Of a DNA stretch of 64,000 nucleotides, positions 1 to 8,222 are shown piece after piece; the first letter of the stretch is position 1; every line of letters begins with the position of its first letter. The notes below the pieces were generated by a model, which made no database searches, had not been told where the DNA came from, and saw only the letters and a program-made list of their open reading frames with translations. The translations under genes were made by a program, and so were the position numbers. The DNA is from Allocatelliglobosispora scoriae (lineage in GTDB: Bacteria > Actinomycetota > Actinomycetes > Mycobacteriales > Micromonosporaceae): the NCBI RefSeq assembly GCF_014204945.1, contig NZ_JACHMN010000002.1, positions 1,068,503 through 1,132,502 of the forward strand. Direction: 5' to 3'.

Positions 1-125
1 GGGACGCGGCTGAGGACATTTGCGGTGGGCGTACACATCGATGGTTGGTCTTGTTCATGATCCTGCCACGTGCCCGAGGGTCCTAAGCTGACGGCATACC
101 TTCGACTGTGCGAAGTGGAGTGACG

Positions 126-890
126 ATGGCGCCGGAGATCCTGGTCGCACTGATCACCAGCACTGCCGGAATTGTGTTGTCCGTGGGCAGCGTGCCACTG
201 AACTACCTCATCGCGCAGCGAGCGAAGCGTGAGCGCAAACAGGACGTCATGGCTCGCTATCACGATCCGCTTCTCTGGTCCGTCCACGACCTGCGAAGCC
301 GTATTCGCACGATCCTCGAGGAGGGGTTCCTCTCCAAGCAGGTGGTCGACCCGGGTGACCCCGCAGTATCGGCCGGGGACGCCTTCATGTCTCGCTACTC
401 GCGTCGGCACACACTGTTCGTCGTCGCGCAGTATCTGGGCTGGGTCGAAATTCTCCGCCGCGATGTCGGCTTTCTCGACCTCGGAGACCGCCAACGCAAC
501 CGCGATCTCATCGAACACCTGAGCATCATTCGACGGGTGCTGTTCGCAGCCGACCTCGATCCGGTCTTACACATACCCACAGGGCAGCAGTCGGCGATCG
601 GCGAGATCATGATCGAGGCCGGCGGAAGCGAGACAGCGAACGGATGGCGTTGCATCGGGTTCGCCACCTTCTGCGCACGGCTCGACACTGACCCGGTCTT
701 CTCGCAATGGTTCGATCGAGTCGTCGACGGGCTCGAAGCCTACGCAACCGGTCTCGTCCCGGGAGAGGAACGACTGGTGGAACTCAACCACCGCCTGACC
801 GGGCTCATCGACTTCCTCGATCCCGATCTGACCCGTTTTCCGACACGTCACCAGGCCGAATCGACATACCGGCCGGCAGTCAACGCGTAG
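126..890 (+). CDS. Hypothetical protein with one N-terminal membrane helix
   Basis: A 254-residue protein I do not recognise. Residues about 3-25 are small and aliphatic and are followed by an Arg/Lys-rich stretch (about 31-38), which is the pattern of a single N-terminal membrane helix with the remainder in the cytoplasm. The body is Arg/Asp-rich soluble sequence with no motif I can name. ATG 126 is preferred to the in-frame GTG at 108 because GGAG lies five bases upstream of the ATG. A perfect 23-bp hairpin follows the stop directly, so it is probably a single-gene transcript. Confidence 0.7.
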   Translation: MAPEILVALITSTAGIVLSVGSVPLNYLIAQRAKRERKQDVMARYHDPLLWSVHDLRSRIRTILEEGFLSKQVVDPGDPAVSAGDAFMSRYSRRHTLFVVAQYLGWVEILRRDVGFLDLGDRQRNRDLIEHLSIIRRVLFAADLDPVLHIPTGQQSAIGEIMIEAGGSETANGWRCIGFATFCARLDTDPVFSQWFDRVVDGLEAYATGLVPGEERLVELNHRLTGLIDFLDPDLTRFPTRHQAESTYRPAVNA

Positions 891-949
891 GTGTTGGAGT
901 TCTTGTGCGTTTTCCATCGCCGGGGCAAAACGCACAAGAACTCCAACAC
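891..949. terminator. 23-bp perfect hairpin, probable bidirectional terminator
   Basis: Arms at 891-913 and 927-949 are exact reverse complements with a 13-base loop. It begins on the base after the stop of the upstream gene and lies just beyond the end of the minus-strand regulator at 970, so it can end both convergent transcripts. The arms contain TTTT/AAAA at the loop side; there is no long external U-tract. Confidence 0.75.
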
Positions 950-969
950 GCCCGCACACCGCGGGAGCG

Positions 970-1956
970 TCAGCTCGCTTCGAGCAGTGACATGCCCAGC
1001 GGCGTGATCAGGTGCAGGGCCACGCCGGGGCCGCTCTGGTGGCTCGTGATCAGTCCCGATCCGCGCAGCACGGACAGGTGCTGGCTGACGGCGGACGGTG
1101 AGATGCCGAGCCGCTGGCCGATGCCCGTGGCGGTCGCCCCCAGCGCCACCTGGTCCAGGATCGCCGCCCGGGTGGCGCCGATGAGCGCGGCGAGCGGCAT
1201 CTCCCGCCGCGGCCCGCCATAACCGGCGAACCGGTTGATGGGGTAGACGAGCACGGCGGGCAGGTCGGAGTCGGCGAGCACCATCGGCCGGTCCGGGCGC
1301 TTGAAGAACGACGGGATCAGGATCAGCCCGTTGCCGTCGAGGTGGACGTGGCGGTCGTCGGGGTAGGTGGCGATCCGGAGCACCCCGTCGGCGAAGCTGA
1401 TCGTCGGGTGCAGGTCGCCGAGCATCGCGGCGACACCGCTGGTGATCATCGCGTCGCCGCGCGCGGTCCGGTCGGCGTCGACCGCGGTGAGGATCCGCGT
1501 CCACCAGGGCTGCAGGACCAGGTCATGGTAGGAGCGCATGCCCTCGCCGAGCGCGGCCAGGGAGCCGGGGCGCCCGGCGCGCAGGTCGGCGATGGCGGCC
1601 CGGTGCCGGGTCGGCGCGGATTCGAGCAGGGAGATCTCGCTGCTCAGCCGCTGTTTCGGGGTGGAGAGCACGGCGTCGATCCCGGCGTCGAGGCCGTCGA
1701 CCGATTCGAGCGGGGTGAGGAAGTCGGGGAAGTAGCCCAGCGGCGGGTTGACGGCGAAGGCGAGGTCGGCCGGGCCGCGCAGCGCGCCGCCGGGCCGCAT
1801 GGACGCGGTGAACTGCCGCCGCCACGCGTCGAGGAAGGGGTCACCGGTGCGCATCCGCAGGACGTGCATGCTGAGCGACAATTCCCACAGCGGATCCGCC
1901 GCGGCCGCGATGCGCGTCCGCATCAGGTCACCGCTGGTGAAGTGGATCTGCAGCAC
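970..1956 (-). CDS. ArsR-like winged-helix transcriptional regulator
   Basis: A 328-residue protein. The last 75 residues are a winged-helix DNA-binding domain of ArsR type: an ALIGATRAAIL helix, then the SPSAVSQHLSVLR recognition helix and a wing region (SGLITSHQSG). The long N-terminal part matches the layout of actinobacterial regulators that open with an (I/L)HFT-type motif and carry an uncharacterised sensor region (DUF5937-like, from memory). GTG 1956 is chosen because GGAG lies six bases upstream and homologues begin near this point; a longer GTG start at 1977 lacks such a site. The ligand cannot be read from the sequence. Confidence 0.8.
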   Translation of the reverse strand: MLQIHFTSGDLMRTRIAAAADPLWELSLSMHVLRMRTGDPFLDAWRRQFTASMRPGGALRGPADLAFAVNPPLGYFPDFLTPLESVDGLDAGIDAVLSTPKQRLSSEISLLESAPTRHRAAIADLRAGRPGSLAALGEGMRSYHDLVLQPWWTRILTAVDADRTARGDAMITSGVAAMLGDLHPTISFADGVLRIATYPDDRHVHLDGNGLILIPSFFKRPDRPMVLADSDLPAVLVYPINRFAGYGGPRREMPLAALIGATRAAILDQVALGATATGIGQRLGISPSAVSQHLSVLRGSGLITSHQSGPGVALHLITPLGMSLLEAS

Positions 1957-2118
1957 TGATCGCTCCGGACATAGCACCGTCTAGCCGACGGCGACAGGCT
2001 AACGCGCCGGGCCCTGCGACGCCGCCCCGGCTTCCTAGATCCACAGCCCTGAGCTGGGTGTTTCGGCCTCGGGTTAACCATATTGATCCACGGCCGGGCT
2101 GGTCGCCACGATGACGGC

Positions 2119-2340
2119 ATGCAGCAGACGAGACCCTCGCCGCAGGAGACAGAGATCCTGCGGCTCATGAGATCCGGGCTGAGCTACGACAAGATCGCCG
2201 CCCGCCTGCACCTCTCCGAGAGCACGGTGGAGCGCAGGGTCCGCGACCTGATGCGGCGCAGCGGCGCGCGGTCGCCCTTCGCCCTGGGGGTCCTCTGCGT
2301 CCAGCTCGACTGGCTTCCCCCGCTGACGGTCGACGGCTAG
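2119..2340 (+). CDS. Small LuxR-type helix-turn-helix protein
   Basis: A 73-residue protein consisting almost only of a LuxR/GerE-type helix-turn-helix: SPQETEILRLMRSGLSYDKI, then ARLHLSESTVERRVRDLM. No sensor or receiver domain is attached, so it is a stand-alone DNA-binding domain, either a small regulator or a remnant. ATG 2119 starts just before the domain; no convincing ribosome-binding site is visible, and an ATG at 2083 would add only low-complexity residues. It converges with the next gene, and the two TAG stops overlap by four bases. Confidence 0.6.
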   Translation: MQQTRPSPQETEILRLMRSGLSYDKIAARLHLSESTVERRVRDLMRRSGARSPFALGVLCVQLDWLPPLTVDG

Positions 2341-2789
2341 GGTCGCGACGCCTGTGGCGACCAGGCGTGGAGCTGCGCCTCCAGCCAGGCCAGGTGGTCC
2401 TGCGATTGTGTGCGCCCCCGCTCGGTGAGGCAGACCAGCGCCTCGTCGTCGGCGTCGCGGGCGATCTGGGCGCAGACCGTCCAGCCGCTGTTGACCAGGC
2501 CCGCCAGGGCCCGCAGGTCCCGAAGATCACCCAGCGGGCCGTCGGACTGCCGGGCGGGGCAGACGGGGGTGCGCAGGCGCCGGACGGTGGCCGCGCCGGG
2601 CGTACGCCGGTGGTAATCGCTGACGACGGTGGCGAGGCTCTCCCGCCGGGCCGAGCACTCGGCCGACCGCACCGCGCAACCACCCGCGAGGTCGGCCTCG
2701 GAGCGATAGCGGCGGGCGACCCGGGCGAAGCGGTCGCTGAGCATCGTCTCGGCCGAGGCGATCATGGCGAGGTACGTCACCAGGTGCAT
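2337..2789 (-). CDS. Hypothetical protein, helical, possibly regulatory
   Basis: A 150-residue protein I do not recognise. The N-terminus ([20 protein letters not shown]) and C-terminus (hydrophobic and acidic heptad-like stretches ending in [12 protein letters not shown]) look helical; the centre holds several Cys residues (CAVRSAEC, then CPARQ), which may be structural. ATG 2789 has GGAG seven bases upstream. The gene is divergent from the secreted protease and convergent with the small HTH gene. Confidence 0.6.
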   Translation of the reverse strand: MHLVTYLAMIASAETMLSDRFARVARRYRSEADLAGGCAVRSAECSARRESLATVVSDYHRRTPGAATVRRLRTPVCPARQSDGPLGDLRDLRALAGLVNSGWTVCAQIARDADDEALVCLTERGRTQSQDHLAWLEAQLHAWSPQASRP

Positions 2790-2979
2790 GCACAACTCCG
2801 TGGATTCCTGGAGGGGTCCGGCGGCGGGCCGTCGAGCCTGCCGAACCGGGGTTACCCGTGCCGCCGATTCCCCAAACCTCCCCGATGGGCCATTTTTCTT
2901 AAATTCATGGTCTTCATTTGCGCAGTGGATCAGCCATAGACTGCTCGCGATATATTCCCTCCCCCCATCTGGAGAGACC

Positions 2980-4545
2980 ATGCTCCGACGAATCGCCATT
3001 ACCCTTGGCGCAGTCGTGCTCGGTGCGGCCGTGATCGGCGGTCCGGCCACCCCCGCCGCCGCCGACAACACCCTGCTGGCGGCCAGCCTCAACGCGACGA
3101 TCGCCCTCAACAACTGCTCGGCCTCGCTGGTGCGCTACCCCAGCTCCGTCAGCACCGACCGGGCGCTCATGCTCACCAACGGCCACTGCTACGAGGGCGG
3201 CATGCCCGGTGCCGGGGTGGTGCTGCAGAACCGCTCCAGCACCCGCTCGGGCACCCTGCTCAACGCCAGCGGCACCAACCTCGGGACCGTCCGCGCGGAC
3301 ACCCTGCTCTACGCGACGATGACCGGCACCGACGTGGCGCTCTACCGGCTCAACACGACCTACGCGTCGATCCAGAGCAGCTACGGCGTGACCGCGCTGA
3401 CGATCTCGGCGAGCCACCCGGTCAACGGCAGCACGATGTACATCCCGTCGAGCTACTGGAAGCAGATCTGGAACTGCTCGATCAACGGGTTCGTGCCGAC
3501 GCTGCGCGAGGACGTCTGGACCTGGAAGGACTCGATCCGCTACAGCTCCGGCTGCAACACCACCCACGGCACCTCGGGCTCGCCCATCGTGGACCTGGCC
3601 AGCAACAACATCGTCGGCATCAACAACACCGGCAACGACAACGGCCAGATGTGCACGCTCAACAACCCGTGCGAGGTCGACGCCGACGGCACCACCCACG
3701 CATACCAGGGCCAGAGCTACGGGCAGGAGACCTACTGGTTCACCACCTGCCTCAACTCGTCGAACACGATCGACCTGACCATCGCCGGGTGCCTGCTCAC
3801 CAAGCCCCCGGGCAGCGGCAACACGGTCACGGTCACGAACCCGGGCAACCAGACGGCGACGACCGGCGTGGCGAAGACCCTGCAGATCAGCGCGAGCTCC
3901 TCGGGCAGCGGCCAGACCCTCACCTACAGCGCGACCGGCCTGCCCAACGGCCTGTCGATCAACGCGAGCACCGGTCTCATCTCCGGCACCCCCACGACCG
4001 TCCAGACCACCACGACGACGGTCACGGTCAAGGACACGACCAACGCGACGGGTACGGCGACCTTCGGCTGGACCGTCACCGCGCCCAACCCGAACTGCTC
4101 CGGACAGGTGATCGCCAACCCCGGCTTCGAGTCCGGCACGTCGCCGTGGACCCAGAGCACCGGCGTCATCGACAGCAGCACCCCCCAGCCCCCGCACAGC
4201 GGGACCTGGAAGGCGTGGCTCAACGGTTACGGCACCACCAAGACGGAGACCCTGTCGCAGTCGGTGACGATCCCGGCCGGGTGCACGGCGACCCTGACCT
4301 ACTGGCTGCACATCGACACGGCGGAGACGACGTCGAGCATCGCCTACGACAAGCTCGTCGTGGCGCTGGGCAGCACGACGGTGGCGAGCTACTCCAACCT
4401 CAACAAGAACACCGGCTACCTGCAGCGGACGGTCAACGTCTCGTCCTTCGCGGGCTCGACGGTGACGCTCAAGTTCACCGGTACGGAGGACTCGTCGCTG
4501 CAGACCTCGTTCGTCCTGGACGACCTGGCGCTGACGATCTCCTGA
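2980..4545 (+). CDS. Secreted trypsin-like serine protease with Ig-like and carbohydrate-binding-type domains
   Basis: A 521-residue exported endopeptidase of the S1 fold. A Sec signal peptide covers about residues 1-28 and ends in PAAA. The triad is visible as His69 (LTNGHC), Asp118 (GTDVALY) and Ser199 (HGTSGSP, the GxSGxP nucleophile elbow). After the catalytic domain (to about 285) comes a putative Ig/cadherin-like domain (about 285-370) and a C-terminal jelly-roll-like domain of about 150 residues beginning NPGFESG, typical of actinobacterial adhesion or polysaccharide-binding modules. GGAGAG precedes ATG 2980 by a few bases. Likely role: extracellular protein degradation while attached to a surface. 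Confidence 0.88.
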   Translation: MLRRIAITLGAVVLGAAVIGGPATPAAADNTLLAASLNATIALNNCSASLVRYPSSVSTDRALMLTNGHCYEGGMPGAGVVLQNRSSTRSGTLLNASGTNLGTVRADTLLYATMTGTDVALYRLNTTYASIQSSYGVTALTISASHPVNGSTMYIPSSYWKQIWNCSINGFVPTLREDVWTWKDSIRYSSGCNTTHGTSGSPIVDLASNNIVGINNTGNDNGQMCTLNNPCEVDADGTTHAYQGQSYGQETYWFTTCLNSSNTIDLTIAGCLLTKPPGSGNTVTVTNPGNQTATTGVAKTLQISASSSGSGQTLTYSATGLPNGLSINASTGLISGTPTTVQTTTTTVTVKDTTNATGTATFGWTVTAPNPNCSGQVIANPGFESGTSPWTQSTGVIDSSTPQPPHSGTWKAWLNGYGTTKTETLSQSVTIPAGCTATLTYWLHIDTAETTSSIAYDKLVVALGSTTVASYSNLNKNTGYLQRTVNVSSFAGSTVTLKFTGTEDSSLQTSFVLDDLALTIS

Positions 4546-4578
4546 TCGGCTGAGGGCTGATCCGACCAGCTCGACGTT

Positions 4579-4608
4579 CCGCAGCGGGGCGATCCAGCCT
4601 CGCTGCGG
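4579..4608 (+). terminator. Hairpin after the protease gene
   Basis: Arms 4579-4589 and 4598-4608 pair over 11 bp with one G-U, with an eight-base loop, 33 bases past the protease stop. No U-tract. Confidence 0.55.
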
Positions 4609-4684
4609 GACGCGGCCGGAGGATGTCCCCTGGAGTTGCGCGCGCCGATGTGGTGGGGTCAGGGCTCACGCTGAGGGGAGTGCG

Positions 4685-6061
4685 GTGCGGACATCGGAGC
4701 GCGAGATCTTCATCGACCTCGGGGAGCCCCGCGACCCGGACGAGGAGCCGGCCGACGGCCCCGCCCCGGCCCGGGCCGTGCGCCCCTGGCTGCTGGCCGC
4801 CTGCGTCGGGGCGCTGCTCGTGCTGCTGGGCGCTGCGGCACCGGTGCCGGCCTCGCCGTGGCGCTTCCCGCTGACCGTCCCGGTCGGGCCCGGCGTCTCG
4901 ACGCGGGTCGTGGTCGCCGGGGACCTGATGCTCACCGTCGCCGGCTCGCACGCGGTGACGGCATGGAGCCTGCGCGACGGCGGACGCCGCTGGGTCCTGG
5001 ATCGCGACGTCACGCAGATCGAGAACGCGATCGCGGTCGGCGGGCTGGTCGTCTTCTCCAGCTACCTGTCGGAGCCGGTCACCGCCGGTTCGTCGGGAGT
5101 GATGACCTACGCGGTGGACGCGGGGACCGGCACGGTGCGCTGGGAGGCGCCCGGCTACGCCTACTCCCTTACCACCGCGACCGACCGGCTGCTGCTCTTC
5201 GACGGCGACTCGGCCGCGGCCGTGGTCGACCCGCGCACCGGCGCTGTCCGCTGGCGCTACGGCAGCCGGTCGATCCAGGTCGCCTTCGAGCAGCCGGCCC
5301 TCGTCACCCGGGCGGGCCCGGGGGTGGAGGGCACCGAGGCCCTCACCATCGACGAGGCGGGACACCTGTCGTCGCTGGCGCTGGCGGACGGCTCGGTGCA
5401 CCCGATCGGCACGCTGACGCCCGGTGCGACGATCATGGGCTTCGACGGGGACACCGTCTCCGTCGAGATCGGCAAGAACCTCGACGGCGATCCCAACAAC
5501 CGCGACGAGGAGAGCTCGGTCGTCACCTATGACCGGCCCACGCTGCGCGAGCTGTGGCGGGTCGTCAACCGGACGCAGCAGGGCGGCCACCCGGTCCGCC
5601 GCTGCGGCAGGTGGATGTGCTCGCTCGACGGCGGGGTCGGCCGCGCGCTGGACCCCCGGACCGGCGAGGTCGTCTGGACCGCGGCCGCCTACCCCTACGG
5701 CGTCTGGCAGCGGGCCGGTGGTGACCTGCTGATCGGTGCCAAGCCGGAGAGCGGCGAGATGATGCTGATGAACCTCGCCGACGGCCGGGAGCGGATGCGG
5801 TTCGGGCTGTGGGCGTGGTCCGGCGACCTGGGCGGGGACCTCCTCGCCATGCTGCCTCCGCTGGCGGGCGGCCGGATCTGGCTCGGCTCGGTCTCCGGCA
5901 CGGGCGAGCCGTCGGTCCGGCCGCTGTTCGCCTTCGGCCCGGTCGGGCTGCGCCTGGAGGACTGCACGCTCAGCGGCGGCTGGATCGTGTGCGTCAGCGG
6001 TGTCCAGGCGATCGTCGTGGATCTGCGCGCCGCCCTCCGCGCCTCGGCGGCGCGGACGTGA
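4685..6061 (+). CDS. Membrane-anchored PQQ-like beta-propeller protein
   Basis: A 458-residue protein with a short acidic cytoplasmic N-terminus, one membrane helix at about residues 33-55, and an external domain of repeated strands of the PQQ-binding-like quinoprotein propeller type (VTAWSLRDGGRRWVLD, VDPRTGAVRW, LDPRTGEVVW). Such propellers are used as scaffolds or binding platforms; no enzymatic residues are evident, so calling it a dehydrogenase would be unjustified. GTG 4685 has GGGGAG four bases upstream. It stands alone between the protease and an acetyltransferase gene. Confidence 0.75.
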   Translation: MRTSEREIFIDLGEPRDPDEEPADGPAPARAVRPWLLAACVGALLVLLGAAAPVPASPWRFPLTVPVGPGVSTRVVVAGDLMLTVAGSHAVTAWSLRDGGRRWVLDRDVTQIENAIAVGGLVVFSSYLSEPVTAGSSGVMTYAVDAGTGTVRWEAPGYAYSLTTATDRLLLFDGDSAAAVVDPRTGAVRWRYGSRSIQVAFEQPALVTRAGPGVEGTEALTIDEAGHLSSLALADGSVHPIGTLTPGATIMGFDGDTVSVEIGKNLDGDPNNRDEESSVVTYDRPTLRELWRVVNRTQQGGHPVRRCGRWMCSLDGGVGRALDPRTGEVVWTAAAYPYGVWQRAGGDLLIGAKPESGEMMLMNLADGRERMRFGLWAWSGDLGGDLLAMLPPLAGGRIWLGSVSGTGEPSVRPLFAFGPVGLRLEDCTLSGGWIVCVSGVQAIVVDLRAALRASAART

Positions 6062-6098
6062 GGGCCCGCCGGGCGGCGAGCGCTCGTAGAGTGTGGCG

Positions 6099-6641
6099 AT
6101 GGGAATCTCGACGCCGCTGACGAGCAGGCCGGCCACCCTCGACGACCTGCCGGCGCTGCGGCCGGTGATCGCGGCCGCGATCGGCGAGCTGCAGAAGGGC
6201 TTCCTCGACGAGGCCCAGATCCGCTCCAGCCAGGCGATCATGGGGCTGGACACGCAGCTCATCGAGGACGGGACCTACTACGTGGCCGAGATCGGCGGCC
6301 AGATCGCCGGGTGCGGCGGCTGGAGCCGCCGGGCCACGCTCTACGGCGGCGACCACAGCGCCGGACGGGACGCGGTGCTGCTCGATCCCGCGACGTCACC
6401 GGCCCGCATCCGGGCTATGTATACCAGCCCCGACTTCACCCGCCGGGGTGTCGGGAGGCTGATCCTGTCGCTCTGCGAGGAGGCGGCCGCGGCCGAGGGG
6501 TTCGGCCGGTTGGAGCTGATGGCGACGCTCGCCGGTGAGCCACTCTACCGGTCGGCGGGCTTCGAGGTGATCGAGCAGGTCACCGACGCGACGGGTGGCG
6601 CGCCGGTGCCGCTGCTCAAGATGGGCAAGACGCTCAGTTGA
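6099..6641 (+). CDS. GNAT-family N-acetyltransferase
   Basis: A 180-residue protein with the GNAT fold: N-terminal TLDDLPAL, central strands with GQIAGCGGW, and the acetyl-CoA-binding stretch at about 110-130 (TSPDFTRRGVGRLIL, the R-x-x-G-x-G type motif A) followed by LELMATLAGEPLYRSAGF. Expected activity is transfer of an acetyl group from acetyl-CoA to an amine; the substrate is not predictable. ATG 6099 is used rather than the GTG two codons upstream. Its end overlaps the convergent DUF2177-like gene by eight bases. Confidence 0.85.
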   Translation: MGISTPLTSRPATLDDLPALRPVIAAAIGELQKGFLDEAQIRSSQAIMGLDTQLIEDGTYYVAEIGGQIAGCGGWSRRATLYGGDHSAGRDAVLLDPATSPARIRAMYTSPDFTRRGVGRLILSLCEEAAAAEGFGRLELMATLAGEPLYRSAGFEVIEQVTDATGGAPVPLLKMGKTLS

Positions 6642-7038
6642 GCCACCGGTCGGCGACGGTGTAGGTCAGGAAGCTGACCGACGCCGTCAGCACCACGCCC
6701 CAGATCAGGTCCACGATGACGACCGGCAGCGTGAAGCCCTTCAGCGTCGCGAGGTTGGTGAGGTCATAGGTGGCGTAGGTGACGAGGCCCAGCAGGGCGC
6801 CGTAACCCAGCGCGTACTGCCACGACCCCTTCTCCAGGGCGGGCGCCACCACGAAGGCGACCACGCCGACGAGGTAGATGACGTAGAAGACGACCGCGGC
6901 GGCGAAGTTGGGTTTCGCCAGCAGCAGCGGGCCGATCTGGCTCTTGTAGAACTTGTTGGCGACGACGCTGAGCCACACGGCGTCGATGGCGGCGAAGAGC
7001 ACGCCCGCGATCAGGAACCGGATCAGAAAATCCCGCAT
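6634..7038 (-). CDS. DUF2177-family integral membrane protein
   Basis: A 134-residue protein with four predicted membrane helices (about 4-24, 43-65, 72-92 and 108-128). The sequence from AAIDAVWLSVV to LVTYATYDLTNLATLKG is characteristic of the DUF2177 family, small inner-membrane proteins of unknown function. ATG 7038 has GGGAG five bases upstream; the longer start would place this site inside the gene. Confidence 0.85.
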   Translation of the reverse strand: MRDFLIRFLIAGVLFAAIDAVWLSVVANKFYKSQIGPLLLAKPNFAAAVVFYVIYLVGVVAFVVAPALEKGSWQYALGYGALLGLVTYATYDLTNLATLKGFTLPVVIVDLIWGVVLTASVSFLTYTVADRWLN

Positions 7039-7151
7039 GGCTTCTCCCAGCCTCAAGTGTTGCTCGATGGTCCCACCTGTTCCCCCGCCGCCGCCGCTTC
7101 AATCACGGATGGCGCGGCACCAGCGGTGGCGAAAATAAATCCGGAGGGTAG

Positions 7152-7177
7152 GTTTGAGGCTCGAAAGGATGGGGAAG
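7152..7177 (+). promoter_or_regulatory. Candidate SigB/F-type promoter of the sigma-factor gene
   Basis: GTTT at 7152-7155, a 16-base spacer and GGGAAG at 7172-7177 resemble the GTTT-N(14-17)-GGGTAT promoters read by SigB/F-type sigma factors. The site lies about 60 bases before the start of a gene for exactly such a factor, suggesting autoregulation. The -10 element deviates from consensus, so this is tentative. Confidence 0.35.
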
Positions 7178-7239
7178 CAGATAACCGTTACGTCAGCCGG
7201 CACCCCCGCCGGCCGAGATCCACCCCCGAGGAGACCACG

Positions 7240-8079
7240 ATGACCGCGCTTGTCGAGCAGCTAGTCGAGCAGGACCGCCAGTCCAGCCTCCCCGACGCTG
7301 AGGACGTGCTGCGCCGGGCTCTCGGCGGTGACCGTGACGTCGAGGCCTCGCTGCTGGAGCTGCTCGCGACGCTCCCGGCGACGCACCCGGACCGCGCGGC
7401 CGTCCGCCAGCAGCTCGTCGTGCTCTACATGCCGCTCGCCAAGCACTTCGCCCGCCGCATGTGCCAGCACGACGCGCTCCTCGAGGACCTCACGCAGGTC
7501 GCGATGATCGGCCTGATCAAGGCGGTCGACGGCTTCGACCACTCGCGCGGTGTCGCCTTCGCCGGCTACGCCTCCCCCACGATCATCGGCGAGCTCAAGC
7601 GCTACTTCCGCGACAAGGGCTGGAGCGTGCGGGTCCCCCGCCGGCTCCAGGAGCTCAAGGCAGAGGTCGCCAAGGCGAGCGAGGAGCTGGCGCAGCGCAA
7701 CGGCGTGCGGCCCTCCTCGGCGCAGCTCGCGGTGCACATGGGCATCCCCGAGCGCGACGTCGCCGAGGCCCTGGAGGCCGCGACCGCGCAGTACGCCACG
7801 TCCCTGCAGACGCTGGTCGGCTCCTCCTCGGGCGAGGCGGTCGAGCTCGGCGAGCTGCTCGGCGACGTCGACCCGGCCCTGGAGGCGGTGGAGCTGCGGC
7901 TGATGCTGCGCTCGGCGATGGCGGGCCTGGCGCCGCGCGAGCAGAAGATCATCGCGCTGCGGTTCGTCGACAACCTGACCCAGAGTGAGATCGCCGAGGA
8001 GCTCGGCATCTCCCAGATGCACGTGTCGCGGCTGCTGACCCGGGTCCTCGCCGACCTGCGGACCACGCTGACGAAGTAA
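7240..8079 (+). CDS. SigB/SigF/SigG-type RNA polymerase sigma factor
   Basis: A 279-residue alternative sigma factor with all regions in order: region 2 at about 65-135 (LVVLYMPLAKHFARRM, then DLTQVAMIGLIKAVDGFD, the core-binding and -10-binding segment), region 3 at about 140-215 (WSVRVPRRLQEL), and region 4 at about 225-279 with a C-terminal helix-turn-helix (LTQSEIAEELGISQMHVSRLL). These residues place it in the stress/sporulation SigB/F/G subfamily. Such factors are normally held by an anti-sigma kinase and released by an anti-anti-sigma protein; neither gene is adjacent. GAGGAGA precedes ATG 7240. Confidence 0.92.
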   Translation: MTALVEQLVEQDRQSSLPDAEDVLRRALGGDRDVEASLLELLATLPATHPDRAAVRQQLVVLYMPLAKHFARRMCQHDALLEDLTQVAMIGLIKAVDGFDHSRGVAFAGYASPTIIGELKRYFRDKGWSVRVPRRLQELKAEVAKASEELAQRNGVRPSSAQLAVHMGIPERDVAEALEAATAQYATSLQTLVGSSSGEAVELGELLGDVDPALEAVELRLMLRSAMAGLAPREQKIIALRFVDNLTQSEIAEELGISQMHVSRLLTRVLADLRTTLTK

Positions 8080-8095
8080 GACGTTCCTCCTCCCT

Positions 8096-8129
8096 GACGC
8101 CCGGAGTCTCCTCACGGACTCCGGGCGTC
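8096..8129 (+). terminator. 13-bp hairpin terminator after the sigma factor
   Basis: Perfect arms 8096-8108 and 8117-8129 with an eight-base loop, 17 bases after the sigma-factor stop. Confidence 0.7.
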
Positions 8130-8222
8130 GCCATGTCTGCAACCATTGACAAATATCGTTATTGATCGAAAGATGACGACGTAACGACCCCTTTCACCGT
8201 CCCGAAATGTGGTGGTTTCGTC

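Noticed and set aside
2790-3113. Longer N-terminus for the minus-strand protein at 2337-2789
   Set aside because: Would cross the divergent protease promoter and start; GGAG before ATG 2789 marks the true start.
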